A program made the position numbers and the translations under genes. From Streptomyces albipurpureus (GTDB lineage Bacteria; Actinomycetota; Actinomycetes; Streptomycetales; Streptomycetaceae): 64,000 bases of DNA. This document shows positions 16,828 to 25,059 of the stretch, piece by piece; the first letter of the stretch is position 1, and each line of letters begins with the position of its first letter. The notes beneath the pieces were generated by a model. It saw nothing but the letters and a program-made list of their open reading frames with translations, did not search any database and was not told the DNA's origin. The DNA lies in contig NZ_JAMQAW010000052.1 in assembly GCF_023701525.1 (NCBI RefSeq), positions 92,190-156,189 on the forward strand, in the 5' to 3' direction.

Positions 16828-17186
16828 CAGGCCACCCCGCGGACATGCTCGATGAGCGGTGCACCACGCCGGGGCAGTACGACCGCGATGGCGTCGATCC
16901 GCATTCCGCCCGGGGGCGCTCCCCCGTGCTGGTGCAGCCAGCATTCGGCGAGATGCCTCAGCCGCTCGGCCTTCGCGGGTGTGACTGCGGCCAGTGGCCC
17001 GAACGGCCCTGGTCTGCGAGTCTTCACCTCGCAGACAACGACCGTGTCGCCGTCCTGGGCGACGATGTCGATCTCGCCGATCCGCCCGTAACGCCAGTTC
17101 GTCGCGAGGATCGTCATTCCGATCTCGATCAGCAGCCGCGCCGCCAATTCCTCGCCGTACCGCCCCAGTGCCCCCGTTGCGTTCAT
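16827..17186 (-). CDS. YraN / UPF0102 family endonuclease-like protein
   Basis: This 119-residue protein has a restriction-endonuclease-like fold and unknown cellular role. The family signature is clear: GRYGEELAARLL, then the nuclease-type core GEIDIVAQDGDTVVVCEVKTR with D, E-x-K catalytic-type residues. ATG 17186 was chosen because GGAGGT lies 10 nt upstream; a GTG seven codons earlier would overlap that ribosome site. It is coupled to comM by TGATG. Three DnaA boxes lie just upstream. Confidence 0.92.
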   Translation of the reverse strand: MNATGALGRYGEELAARLLIEIGMTILATNWRYGRIGEIDIVAQDGDTVVVCEVKTRRPGPFGPLAAVTPAKAERLRHLAECWLHQHGGAPPGGMRIDAIAVVLPRRGAPLIEHVRGVA

Positions 17187-17233
17187 TGTCGGCACCACCT
17201 CCGGCACCGACTCTGCCGCGTCAGATCACTATC

Positions 17234-17270
17234 TGTGGATCTTGGTGGATAACCCGGCGATTGTGGATAA
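17234..17270 (+). promoter_or_regulatory. Cluster of three DnaA boxes upstream of yraN
   Basis: TGTGGATCT (17234-17242), GGTGGATAA (17244-17252) and TGTGGATAA (17262-17270) are tandem, same-orientation DnaA-box sequences. On the other strand the last reads TTATCCACA, the exact classical consensus, and the others differ by one or two bases. They lie 48-84 nt ahead of the yraN start. Binding by DnaA is inferred from sequence only. Confidence 0.6.
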
Positions 17271-17271
17271 C

Positions 17272-17580
17272 TCAGCCACCCGGAAGTTCGAGATCGCTCT
17301 TGTTCAACTCCTCGATGTTCACGTCCTTGAACGTGAGCACCCGTACCTGCTTCACGAATCTGGCCGGCCGATACATGTCCCAGACCCAGGCATCCGCCAT
17401 CGAGACCTCGAAGAAGACCTCGCCCTGGACCGAGTGGACCTGCATCTCATAGTCATTGGTGAGATAGAAACGACGCTCGGTCTCGATCACGTATTTGAAC
17501 AGCCCGACGACGTCTCGATACTCCCGGTAGAGCTTCAGCTCCATCTCGGTCTCATACTTTTCGAGGTCCTCGGCGCTCAT
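17272..17580 (-). CDS. DUF2469 family protein
   Basis: This 102-residue acidic protein of unknown function is conserved in actinomycetes. It begins MSAEDLEKYETEMELKLYRE and contains the family hallmarks FKYVIETERRFYLTND and VWDMYRPARFVK. ATG 17580 has a GAAGGGGAA purine site. It follows the Nudix gene by 55 bp on the same strand and precedes yraN. No catalytic residues or membrane segments are evident. Confidence 0.9.
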   Translation of the reverse strand: MSAEDLEKYETEMELKLYREYRDVVGLFKYVIETERRFYLTNDYEMQVHSVQGEVFFEVSMADAWVWDMYRPARFVKQVRVLTFKDVNIEELNKSDLELPGG

Positions 17581-17635
17581 GGCATGTTCCCCTTCAGCCT
17601 TGCGTCCCCCTATTGTGCGCCAGCCCCATGCGCCC

Positions 17636-18244
17636 CTAGACGATTTCGGGGCCCAGGTCGACCGGCGTGCTCGGAGGACCCTCGGCGAGCAGCGTGCGCA
17701 GCAGCTCGGCGAGCTTGGTCGGGTACACCGTCTCACGCGCCGACGACAGTTCGGCGGAGGTCCACCACCTCAGGCCCGAGACGCTGCGCTGCTCCAGCTC
17801 GGTCAGCGCACGCGGACCCAGCGCGGGCTGGGCGGTGCGTGCCAAGAAGTACCACTCGTCCTGGTGCCAGCGGCGGCCGTCGAAGGGAAACGAGCAGATC
17901 CGTCGCCAGATCACCGGTCCCAGTTCGATTTCGGTGATCCCGGTTTCCTCGGCCAGCTCGCGACGGGCCGCCTCCTCGCGGCTCTCCGCACCCTCCAGCC
18001 CGCCTCCGGGGGTGAACCACCAGGAATCGGTTGGATCGTCCGGCTCATAGCCGTGCATCAGCAGAATGCGCTCCTGGGGGTCGAGCAGCACCACCCGGGC
18101 CACCTTCCGCAGCGCCCCGGCATCAGAGGCGCGCGCCGCCGCCTCGTTCGCGGTGGAGAACCCCGCACCGGTCCCCGGCGCTCCAGCCCCGGCAGGGTCG
18201 CCCCGCTGAGGGCCCGTACGCCCGTGGGCGTCGTGATCAGACAT
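17636..18244 (-). CDS. Nudix hydrolase
   Basis: This 202-residue enzyme hydrolyses a nucleoside diphosphate linked to another moiety; the substrate is unknown. The Nudix box is complete at residues 81-103: GGLEGAESREEAARRELAEE followed by TGI, matching GxxxxxExxxxxxxREUxEExGU. The first 40 residues are a disordered Gly/Ala-rich extension. Its ATG overlaps the sipZ stop by 8 bp, so it is translated as part of the signal-peptidase operon. This neighbour relation is conserved in Streptomyces but gives no clear functional link to protein export. Confidence 0.9.
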   Translation of the reverse strand: MSDHDAHGRTGPQRGDPAGAGAPGTGAGFSTANEAAARASDAGALRKVARVVLLDPQERILLMHGYEPDDPTDSWWFTPGGGLEGAESREEAARRELAEETGITEIELGPVIWRRICSFPFDGRRWHQDEWYFLARTAQPALGPRALTELEQRSVSGLRWWTSAELSSARETVYPTKLAELLRTLLAEGPPSTPVDLGPEIV

Positions 18245-18974
18245 GGGCGGCTGCCTTTCCGTCCCGGCGGCGGGTCAGCACCTTGGCCAGCGGCCCGTAC
18301 GCGGCCCCGCCGAAGATCAGCGCCATGCCCGCGACCACCGAACCGACGATCACCTTCACCGGCCCGGGTCGCGACACCCCGCCGGGCAGTTCGGCGAAGC
18401 TCCGCGGACGCTCCAGCACTCCGCCGTCAAGCGGCCATGCCACGGCGTCCAGCCGCGCCTCGACCGCCGAGCGGGGCACCGATCCCTGTCCAGGGTCCTC
18501 AAGGTGGGTGCGGGAGTCCAATGAACCCATTCGCTCATCGCCCAGCAGGAACAGCTGTCCCTTGGGCACCCTCGCGGTGAAGTTGCTCACCGAGGCGGGC
18601 CCGTCGGCGGGCAGATACGGTTCTTCGATCGGTTGCCCGTTGACCGTCAGACGGCCGCTCTCACCACAGCAGGTGATCTCGTCCCCGCCGATCCCGACGA
18701 CCCGCTTCACCATCGGCAGATCGCCCCACCCGCTGTCACGGAAGACGACGATGTCCCCCCGACGCACCTGGTCCCCGTCGATCCGCTGACCGAGCACCCG
18801 GTCGCCGATATCGACCGTCGGCGCCATGGAATCCGTCGGAACGGTGTACGGCTGGTACACCACGGCGCCCCAGATGAAACCCCCGAGGAACAGCACACAG
18901 CCGACGGCCACGGCCACACCCGACAGTGCGCTGCCGAGTCGGCCGCGGCCGTCGTTGGTACGTCCAGTTCCCAT
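18237..18974 (-). CDS. sipZ: Type I signal peptidase SipZ-like
   Basis: This membrane-bound serine/lysine peptidase removes signal peptides from exported proteins. Of 245 residues, an N-terminal membrane segment (about 20-40) precedes the catalytic Ser in VPTDSMAPT. The catalytic Lys lies in MVKRVVGIGGDEI, followed by a CC pair, and the box GDERMGSLDSR replaces the usual GDHRxNSxDSR. A C-terminal hydrophobic segment (about 205-228) forms a second anchor. ATG 18974 has a GAGGAG site; the open frame beyond it is a shadow. It is the last of four tandem sip genes. Confidence 0.9.
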   Translation of the reverse strand: MGTGRTNDGRGRLGSALSGVAVAVGCVLFLGGFIWGAVVYQPYTVPTDSMAPTVDIGDRVLGQRIDGDQVRRGDIVVFRDSGWGDLPMVKRVVGIGGDEITCCGESGRLTVNGQPIEEPYLPADGPASVSNFTARVPKGQLFLLGDERMGSLDSRTHLEDPGQGSVPRSAVEARLDAVAWPLDGGVLERPRSFAELPGGVSRPGPVKVIVGSVVAGMALIFGGAAYGPLAKVLTRRRDGKAAAHV

Positions 18975-19066
18975 CCCAGTGCTCCTCACCCCGGCCGACC
19001 GCCGGGTGGGAGGTCTGATGGCCTCCCACGGCGATCCAACGGGCGATCCGCGGCTGGGACGGAACC

Positions 19067-20023
19067 TTACCGGGGGGTATGTGCCGTGGTCAGCCGCTTC
19101 CTGCGCCAGAGCACAATCGGCAGCGCACCCATCGCGCCCATCGCCAGCGGCGCGGACGAGACCGCCACCGACGCAGCCGCGTTCAGCCCGGGCTGGCCGA
19201 AGGTGGACGGCACCGAAAGCGTCGACCAGCGGTTGACCGGCCAGGCCACCACCACAGCGCGACCGACGACCTTGTCGACCGGTACGAAGCCCTCGTTGGA
19301 GTCCTCCATGTGGTAGCGGGAGTCCTTGGAGTTCTGCCGGTGGTCGCCCATCACCCAGATCCGGTCCTTCGGCACCTTGAACGGGCCGAAGGGCTGGTCG
19401 TCGCAGGCCGTGTTGCCAGGGTAGATGTAGGGCTCGTTGAGGGCCTTGCCATTGACCTTGACCGGGCCGCCCTTCTTGCACTCGACCGTGTCACCAGCGA
19501 TCGCGATCGTCCGCTTGATCAAGTCCTTCTCCTCAGCGGACGGCATCAGTCCGATGAAGCTGAGGAACTTCTGGAGCACATTCGGTTCGGGCGTGGGTTC
19601 GCCGAGCAGCCAGCCACCGGGGTCGTGGAAGACGACGACCTCACCGCGCTCGGGTTCCGAGCCGAACCAGGGGGTGAGTTTGTCCACCAGCACCCGGTCC
19701 CCCCGCTGGAGGGTGTTCTGCATCGAGTCCGATGGAATCGAGAACGCCTGCACCAGGAATGTCTTGATCAGAAGCGCGAGGATCAGCGCGATGCCGATCA
19801 GCAGCGGCAACTCCTTCCAGAAGGAGCGCTGCTGCTTCTTCCTCCCCGGGTCATCGCCCTCGGCGGGACCGGGAGAACCATCGTCGGAAAAGCCGGACGA
19901 GCCGCCTCCCGGGGGCTCCCCGGGAGAATCGCCCGACATCGGCGGGGATGGCTCGGCGGGCTTCCCCGGCCTGTCATCCGGCTGCTCGTGTCCGGACCGT
20001 GCGCCGACCGCCACGTCCCCCAC
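19067..20023 (-). CDS. sipY: Type I signal peptidase SipY-like
   Basis: This signal peptidase of 318 residues begins with a long disordered Pro/Gly/Ser/Asp-rich cytoplasmic region (1-65). A membrane segment (about 72-92), the catalytic Ser in IPSDSMQNTL, the catalytic Lys in LIKRTIAIAGDTVE and the box GDHRQNSKDSR follow. A C-terminal hydrophobic anchor lies at about 283-305. Translation starts at GTG 20023 behind GAGGAG, 9 nt after the sipX stop. In S. lividans the SipY paralogue is the major processing enzyme; assignment to this paralogue rests on gene order. Confidence 0.92.
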   Translation of the reverse strand: MGDVAVGARSGHEQPDDRPGKPAEPSPPMSGDSPGEPPGGGSSGFSDDGSPGPAEGDDPGRKKQQRSFWKELPLLIGIALILALLIKTFLVQAFSIPSDSMQNTLQRGDRVLVDKLTPWFGSEPERGEVVVFHDPGGWLLGEPTPEPNVLQKFLSFIGLMPSAEEKDLIKRTIAIAGDTVECKKGGPVKVNGKALNEPYIYPGNTACDDQPFGPFKVPKDRIWVMGDHRQNSKDSRYHMEDSNEGFVPVDKVVGRAVVVAWPVNRWSTLSVPSTFGQPGLNAAASVAVSSAPLAMGAMGALPIVLWRRKRLTTAHTPR

Positions 20024-20032
20024 ATCAACTCC

Positions 20033-20995
20033 TCACTCCGTTGCCAACCGCCTGCCCCGCAGAAGGAGCAGACCCACTACTCCCATAACGAGCGGAAGTT
20101 CCGCAGGGCGCGGGAGCAGGACCATTCCCTTGTGATCCTGGGACGACACACTATTCGACTCGCGCATCGCCGCGGTCGCCCCACCACCCGCATTGGGGAC
20201 GGATGCGTAGGTCTCGGGCTCTTCCAGCCTGCGCCAGTGCTTGACCGGCCAGGCGATGACCACGGCCCGCCCGACGACCAGATCCTCGGAGACCGTCCCC
20301 CGCTCGTCCTTGTCGAGGTGGAAGCGTGAATCGGCCGAATTGGAGCGGTGGTCCCCCATCACGAAGAGCCGCCCGGGCGGCACCTTCACCTCAAAGGTCA
20401 GTGAGGAGGGGACGTTGCCGGGGTTGAGGTAGGGCTCGATGAGCGGTACCCCGTTGACGGTGACGCGCCCCTTCTCGTCACAGCACTTCACGGTGTCACC
20501 ACCGACTGCGACCACCCGCTTGATCAGGTCCTGCTCATCATCCGACGGCAACAGACCGATGAAGGTGAGCCCCTGTTTGATCTGCTTGACCCCGATGGGG
20601 TCGTTCTTCTTGACCGGGCTGTTCTCCTGCTGGAGCCAGCCGCCGGGGTCCTTGAAGACGATCACATCGCCACGCCGGGGTTTGGAGCCGAACCAGGGGG
20701 TGAGCTTGTCCACCAGCACCCGGTCCTGGATCTTGATCGTCTGCTCCATGGAGCCCGACGGAATCACAAAGGCCTGCACCAGAAACGTCTTGAGGACCAG
20801 CGCGATCATCAACGCGACCACTATGAGCAGGGGAATCTCCCCCAAGGCTGAGCGCCTGCGTTTACGCCGCACCTTCTTGGCGAGTCTGCGGCGCTCGGCC
20901 CGCCCGGGCAGTTGCCGGGCCTCATCGGTCCGCCGCGTCCCGGTGGGCAGCGGATTGTCCGTCCGGGGTGCCGCGTGCCGGCCCCGCCTACCCAT
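20033..20995 (-). CDS. sipX: Type I signal peptidase SipX-like
   Basis: This signal peptidase has 320 residues. A very basic N-terminal stretch (RKRRR-type, about 35-48) precedes the membrane segment (52-72). The catalytic Ser lies in IPSGSMEQTI, the catalytic Lys in LIKRVVAVGGDTVK, a CC pair follows, and the box is GDHRSNSADSR. A C-terminal hydrophobic stretch near 295-315 is the second anchor. Its start overlaps the end of sipW by 8 bp, so the four genes are one translationally coupled operon. Confidence 0.92.
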   Translation of the reverse strand: MGRRGRHAAPRTDNPLPTGTRRTDEARQLPGRAERRRLAKKVRRKRRRSALGEIPLLIVVALMIALVLKTFLVQAFVIPSGSMEQTIKIQDRVLVDKLTPWFGSKPRRGDVIVFKDPGGWLQQENSPVKKNDPIGVKQIKQGLTFIGLLPSDDEQDLIKRVVAVGGDTVKCCDEKGRVTVNGVPLIEPYLNPGNVPSSLTFEVKVPPGRLFVMGDHRSNSADSRFHLDKDERGTVSEDLVVGRAVVIAWPVKHWRRLEEPETYASVPNAGGGATAAMRESNSVSSQDHKGMVLLPRPAELPLVMGVVGLLLLRGRRLATE

Positions 20996-21875
20996 CTATG
21001 CCGCCGGGCGCCGACGAACCCATGGGCACACCGGCGGGCGGGGCGCTCCGCCCGCTCATCCGCCCATGGGACGGCCGCGCTGAGGCATCGGGTACGCGGG
21101 CGAACGCGTCGGTCTTTTCCAACGAGGTCAGGCGGCTGACCGGCCAGGCGATCCAGTCCGCGCGCCCCACGACCTTCTCCACCGGAACCATCCCGCCACC
21201 GGGCTGACCAAGATGATCACGGGAGTCACGGGAATCACTCCGATGATCCCCCATCACCCAGAGGGTGCCGTCCGGGACGACGATGTCGAACGCCACCTCG
21301 GACGCCTTGTCGCCGGGATACAGATAGCCCTCGTCGACCGCTACGCCATTCACCTGGATCCCGCCCCCCTTGTCACAGCAGACCACCCGGTCACCGCCCA
21401 CGCCCACGACTCGTTTGACGAAATCCGTGTCGTCGGGGTCCATCAGGCCGGTTGCCGTGAGGACACCCCGCGCCGCAGCACTGACCGGATTCTCCTCCAA
21501 GCCTTCCCGAACAAACGATCCCCTACCGTCGAAGACGATCACATCCCCGCGCTCGGGTTCCGCACCGAAACGGTACGCCAGCTTGTTGACGAGAACCCGG
21601 TCCCCGGAGTGCAGGGCGGGAGCCATCGAACCGCTGGGAATCTGGAACGGCTGGATCACGAAATGGCTGAAGAGCAGGACAACGGTGATGACGGTCACAC
21701 CCAGGACGGCCATTCCGCGCCAGGAGCCGATCCCCAGTCGTGCCCAGATGGATTCCGTGGTGGCCTCAGTACCGGTATCGCCCCGCGAATCCGCAGAGCG
21801 CGATCCCTCCGCCGACTCCCCCGGATGGGGATCGGTGGCGGGATCGCGCTCTGAGTACTTCGCTTCGGTGTCCAT
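20988..21875 (-). CDS. sipW: Type I signal peptidase SipW-like, single anchor
   Basis: This first signal peptidase of the operon has 295 residues. One N-terminal membrane segment (about 54-74) precedes the catalytic Ser in IPSGSMAPAL, the catalytic Lys in FVKRVVGVGGDRVV, a CC pair and the box GDHRSDSRDSR. Unlike the other three, its C-terminus is a hydrophilic Ala/Pro/Gly/Ser tail with no second membrane anchor, as reported for SipW of S. lividans. ATG 21875 begins an acidic disordered N-terminus. It follows rplS by about 150 bp with a strong terminator in between. Confidence 0.92.
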   Translation of the reverse strand: MDTEAKYSERDPATDPHPGESAEGSRSADSRGDTGTEATTESIWARLGIGSWRGMAVLGVTVITVVLLFSHFVIQPFQIPSGSMAPALHSGDRVLVNKLAYRFGAEPERGDVIVFDGRGSFVREGLEENPVSAAARGVLTATGLMDPDDTDFVKRVVGVGGDRVVCCDKGGGIQVNGVAVDEGYLYPGDKASEVAFDIVVPDGTLWVMGDHRSDSRDSRDHLGQPGGGMVPVEKVVGRADWIAWPVSRLTSLEKTDAFARVPDASARPSHGRMSGRSAPPAGVPMGSSAPGGIDG

Positions 21876-21964
21876 CGAGGGGGAAGCCTATCCGGCCCGG
21901 CTGTGGAGGCGAATGCGCCCAGAACCAAGGGCTCGGCGCTGCCCCGCAGCTCAAACGGGCAACG

Positions 21965-21997
21965 AAAAACCGGGCCACCGCATCGCGGTAGCCCGGT
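21965..21997 (-). terminator. Intrinsic terminator after rplS
   Basis: On the minus strand the stem ACCGGGCTACCGC (21997-21985) pairs with GCGGTGGCCCGGT (21981-21969) over 13 bp, including one G-U pair, with a 3-nt loop. TTTTTCG follows directly. It lies 31 nt past the rplS stop. This is the most classical terminator in the window. Confidence 0.9.
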
Positions 21998-22027
21998 TGC
22001 CCATCAGCGCCCGGCGGGCGCCGTGGC

Positions 22028-22378
22028 TTACCTGTCGCGCTTCTCCTTGATCTTCGCGGCCTTGCCGCGCAGCTCACGGAGGTAGTACAGCTTGGCGCGG
22101 CGAACGTCACCGCGGGTGACCAGCTCGATCTTCTCGAAGATCGGGCTGTGCACCGGGAAGGTGCGCTCAACGCCGACGGAGAAGGAGACCTTGCGAACGG
22201 TGAAGGTCTCGCTGACCCCAGCACCCTGGCGACGGATGACGACGCCCTTGAACTGCTGGATACGGGAGCGGTTGCCCTCGATGACGCGAACGTGCACGTT
22301 CACGGTGTCACCGGGACGGAACGCCGGAAGGTCGGTCCGCAGCGAGGCGGAGTTGACGGTGTCGAGCACGTGCGACAT
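22028..22378 (-). CDS. rplS: 50S ribosomal protein L19
   Basis: This large-subunit protein lies at the interface with the 30S subunit. The 116-residue chain starts MSHVLDTVNSASLRTDLPAF and has the family features FRPGDTVNVHVRVIEGNRSR and GVERTFPVHSPIFEKIE. ATG 22378 is chosen over an upstream in-frame start at 22405 because the family begins here and the length is exact. It is the last gene of the rpsP operon. Confidence 0.97.
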   Translation of the reverse strand: MSHVLDTVNSASLRTDLPAFRPGDTVNVHVRVIEGNRSRIQQFKGVVIRRQGAGVSETFTVRKVSFSVGVERTFPVHSPIFEKIELVTRGDVRRAKLYYLRELRGKAAKIKEKRDR

Positions 22379-22508
22379 GTTCGTCTGCTTTCTTCGCGAT
22401 GCCACAGGTCATCAGCGGGAGAGAGGTGGAAATTCGGAGGGCCGCTGCGTCGAAGCGGGCGTCGTGTCCCCCTGTGGCAGGGGCGCGCGCCGGACGTACG
22501 GCAACGGC

Positions 22509-23330
22509 CTATTCTTCCACGCCTTCCGGCCTGCGCCAAAATCGGCCGCCTGGTTCCGGCGCCCAGCCCAGGATGGAGAGGATCTCCCGGTCCTTCTTGT
22601 CGAAGTCACCGGCTTCGCAGCGTTCCAGGAGATCGGGCCGGTTGAGCGCCGTGCGGCGCAGGGCTTCGTCCCTGCGCCAGCGTGCGATCTTTCCGTGGTG
22701 CCCGCTGACCAGCACATCCGGAATGGCGCGGTCGCGCCACTGCGGCGGCTTGGTGTAGACGGGTCCTTCGAGGAGATTGGCCATCGCGCCCGGGGCGAAG
22801 GAGTCATCGCGATGGGACTCGGCGTTGCCGAGGACCCCCGGCAGCAACCGGGCCACCGCTTCGGTGATCACCAGCACGGCCGCCTCACCGCCCGCCAGCA
22901 CATAGTCCCCGATGGACACCTCGTACACCGGCATGCGGGTGGCGTACTCGTCGATGACCCGACGGTCGATGCCCTCATAGCGGGCTGGGGTGAAAACCAG
23001 CCAGGGCAGGGCGGAGAGCTCAACGGCGACTTCCTGGGTGAAGGGGCGCCCACTGGGGGTGGGTACCACCAGGACCGGACCGTGAGCACCGGCCTCATAG
23101 CCGCTGGCCAGTGCGTCGTCGAGGGCGTGGCCCCAGGGCTCGGTCTTCATGACCATGCCCGGGCCGCCCCCGTACGGGGTGTCGTCGACCGTGTTGTGCC
23201 GGTCATAGGTCCACTGCCGTAGATCGTGCACCTGGACATCGAGCTGACCGCGGGCGCGGGCCTTGCCGACGAGGGAGACGTTCAGTGGTTCCAGGTACTC
23301 GGGGAAGATCGTGACGACATCGAGCCTCAT
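22509..23330 (-). CDS. trmD: tRNA (guanine-N1)-methyltransferase
   Basis: This SPOUT-class enzyme methylates G37 of tRNAs reading CNN codons, preventing frameshifting. The 273-residue protein has MRLDVVTIFPEYLEPL, DDTPYGGGPGMVMK and the trefoil-knot region YEVSIGDYVLAGGEAAVLV, followed by the tRNA-interacting ARYEGIDRRVIDEY. The start overlaps the rimM stop as TGATG. Its place between rimM and rplS is the conserved bacterial order. Confidence 0.96.
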   Translation of the reverse strand: MRLDVVTIFPEYLEPLNVSLVGKARARGQLDVQVHDLRQWTYDRHNTVDDTPYGGGPGMVMKTEPWGHALDDALASGYEAGAHGPVLVVPTPSGRPFTQEVAVELSALPWLVFTPARYEGIDRRVIDEYATRMPVYEVSIGDYVLAGGEAAVLVITEAVARLLPGVLGNAESHRDDSFAPGAMANLLEGPVYTKPPQWRDRAIPDVLVSGHHGKIARWRRDEALRRTALNRPDLLERCEAGDFDKKDREILSILGWAPEPGGRFWRRPEGVEE

Positions 23331-23983
23331 CAGGCATCGCCCTCGGCAGCGCGGCCCGAAGCGGAACCCTCGCTGTCCGGGCCTTCGGTGGCGTGGTCGT
23401 CGGTCTCGGGGGCTCGACGGTCCGACGCGTCGTCTGCCGGGGAGGAGGCTTCACGGGAGGAAGCGATCTCGGCACGGTCGTCGATCAGCCCCGGTGGGGG
23501 GTCGATGACGGCCCGCTGCTCCACCAGATCGATCTCGGAGACGATCTCCTCGACGAAGGGGATCATCACCTCGCTGCCATCGGGACGCTCCACGATGAAG
23601 AGGTCCTGCGAGGGCAGATGGCTGACCTCGGTGATCCGGCCGACCTCGGTGCCGTCGACGGTGACCACATCGAGGTCGATGAGCTGGTGGTCGTAGTACT
23701 CATCGGGGTCGTCGGGCGGCGTCTCGGGGTCCACGTCGGCGATCAGCAGGATGTTCCGCAGGGCCTCGGCTCCCGTGCGGTCCCGTACGCCCGCGAAACG
23801 CAGCAGCAGCCGACCGCTGTGCACCCGGCCGGTCTCGATCGTCAGGGGTCCGAGGGCTGCGGGATCGGTGGCGAGCACAGCCCCGGGCGCGAGCCGCTGT
23901 TCCGGCTCGTCCGTACGCACCTCGACGGTGACCTCGCCCTTGATGCCGTGTGCACGGCCGATCCGGGCGACTACCAACTGCAC
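23330..23983 (-). CDS. rimM: Ribosome maturation factor RimM
   Basis: RimM binds S19 and assists 30S subunit head assembly. The N-terminal RimM domain begins VARIGRAHGIKGEVTVEV, followed by a PRC-barrel region with YYDHQLIDLDVVT and IPFVEEIVSEID. Of 217 residues the last 45 or so are a Ser/Asp/Glu-rich tail not needed for the fold and absent from most RimM. GTG 23983 is preceded by a GGAGAG site. Coupled to trmD by TGATG. Confidence 0.94.
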   Translation of the reverse strand: MQLVVARIGRAHGIKGEVTVEVRTDEPEQRLAPGAVLATDPAALGPLTIETGRVHSGRLLLRFAGVRDRTGAEALRNILLIADVDPETPPDDPDEYYDHQLIDLDVVTVDGTEVGRITEVSHLPSQDLFIVERPDGSEVMIPFVEEIVSEIDLVEQRAVIDPPPGLIDDRAEIASSREASSPADDASDRRAPETDDHATEGPDSEGSASGRAAEGDA

Positions 23984-24117
23984 TTCGCACTCTCTCCTGT
24001 CACGGTCCACAACCGGTCCGTCGCCCGACCTGCCATCTGGAGCGACAGAGCGGAACCAGGCCGGTCGGTCGGAGACCACCAGTGGGTCCCGACGAACACG
24101 GGGTCCCTGACGACTAC

Positions 24118-24151
24118 GGGCCGGGGACGGCCGGATGGCCCTCCCCGGCCC
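24118..24151 (-). terminator. Hairpin between khpA and rimM
   Basis: GGGCCGGGGA (24118-24127) and TCCCCGGCCC (24142-24151) form a perfect 10-bp stem with a 14-nt loop in the 187-bp spacer. It may attenuate expression from rpsP-khpA into rimM-trmD-rplS. Confidence 0.55.
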
Positions 24152-24170
24152 GAGCCGGTGTTCAACTGGA

Positions 24171-24410
24171 TCAGCGGACCTGGTCCACGTCGACGAGGTC
24201 GACGCGAATGCCACGACCGCCGATGGCGCCCACGACGGTACGGAGGGCACGGGCGGTACGGCCATTGCGGCCGATCACCTTACCGAGATCATCGGGGTGA
24301 ACCCGGACCTCTAGCACCCGACCGCGGCGCAGGTTGCGGGAGGCGACCTGCACATCGTCAGGGTTGTCGACGATGCCCTTCACGAGGTGCTCAAGAGCCT
24401 CCTCGAGCAT
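24171..24410 (-). CDS. khpA: KH-domain RNA-binding protein KhpA
   Basis: This small RNA-binding protein of 79 residues carries a single KH domain, with the GxxG loop visible as VIGRNGRTARALR. It begins MLEEALEHLVKGIVDNPDDV, the typical KhpA N-terminus. In Firmicutes KhpA partners KhpB in RNA-based control of cell envelope growth; the role in Streptomyces is inferred. It starts 2 nt after the rpsP stop and is clearly cotranscribed. Confidence 0.93.
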   Translation of the reverse strand: MLEEALEHLVKGIVDNPDDVQVASRNLRRGRVLEVRVHPDDLGKVIGRNGRTARALRTVVGAIGGRGIRVDLVDVDQVR

Positions 24411-24412
24411 GC

Positions 24413-24856
24413 TCAGGCCTCTGTCGACTCAGCGGCGGAGGATTCTGCTGCCTCGTCCGCCTTCTTGTCGGCCTTCTTCGCCTTCGGCGTGATGGCCTCG
24501 CCCTTGGGCTCGCCGGCCTCAAGGGCCTTGGCGAACTCGTCGAACGCTGCGCGCTTGTTCGCCTTGGGCTCGGCCACCAGCAGCGGCGCCGGGGCCGGCA
24601 GGCCCTTGTGCTTCTGCCAGTCGCCGGTGAGCTTCAGGATCGCGAGAACGGGCTCGGTCGGCTGCGCGCCGACGGAGAGCCAGTACTGCGCACGCTCCGA
24701 GTCGACCTCGATGCGAGAGGGGTTCTGCACCGGGTGGTACAGGCCGATCTCCTCGATGGCCCGGCCATCACGGCGGGTACGGGAGTCAGCAACGACGATG
24801 CGGTAGTGAGGCGCGCGGATCTTGCCCAGACGCTTCAACTTGATCTTGACTGCCAC
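24413..24856 (-). CDS. rpsP: 30S ribosomal protein S16
   Basis: This small-subunit protein acts early in 30S assembly. It begins MAVKIKLKRLGKIRAPHYRI followed by VVADSRTRRDG, the S16 signature. At 147 residues it is longer than the roughly 85 residues of E. coli because of a Lys/Ala/Glu-rich tail after about residue 90, usual in actinomycetes. GTG 24856 is set by the conserved N-terminus and a GGAGA site. It is the first gene of the rpsP-khpA-rimM-trmD-rplS operon. Confidence 0.96.
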   Translation of the reverse strand: MAVKIKLKRLGKIRAPHYRIVVADSRTRRDGRAIEEIGLYHPVQNPSRIEVDSERAQYWLSVGAQPTEPVLAILKLTGDWQKHKGLPAPAPLLVAEPKANKRAAFDEFAKALEAGEPKGEAITPKAKKADKKADEAAESSAAESTEA

Positions 24857-25030
24857 GGAAGTGGTGTCTCCTGGTCTTGACGTGGTTGGGCACAACGAGA
24901 TGCCACGTGGGGTTGCGGTACTCGGGTGCCCGATGGACGCGTCAGCCGGAGGAGAGAGGGGTCCTGGTCGGCCGTCGAGTACAGCTAGTCATTGTGCCAC
25001 ACGCCGAATGCGCGCATCCCCCGGACCTGC

Positions 25031-25049
25031 GCCGCCCCCGTCGGGCGGC
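25031..25049 (-). terminator. Short G+C hairpin after the SprT-like gene
   Basis: GCCGCCC (25031-25037) and GGGCGGC (25043-25049) pair across a 5-nt loop, 11 nt past the stop of the SprT-like gene. The stem is short and there is no T tract. Confidence 0.4.
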
Positions 25050-25059
25050 CGGGCCGGGG

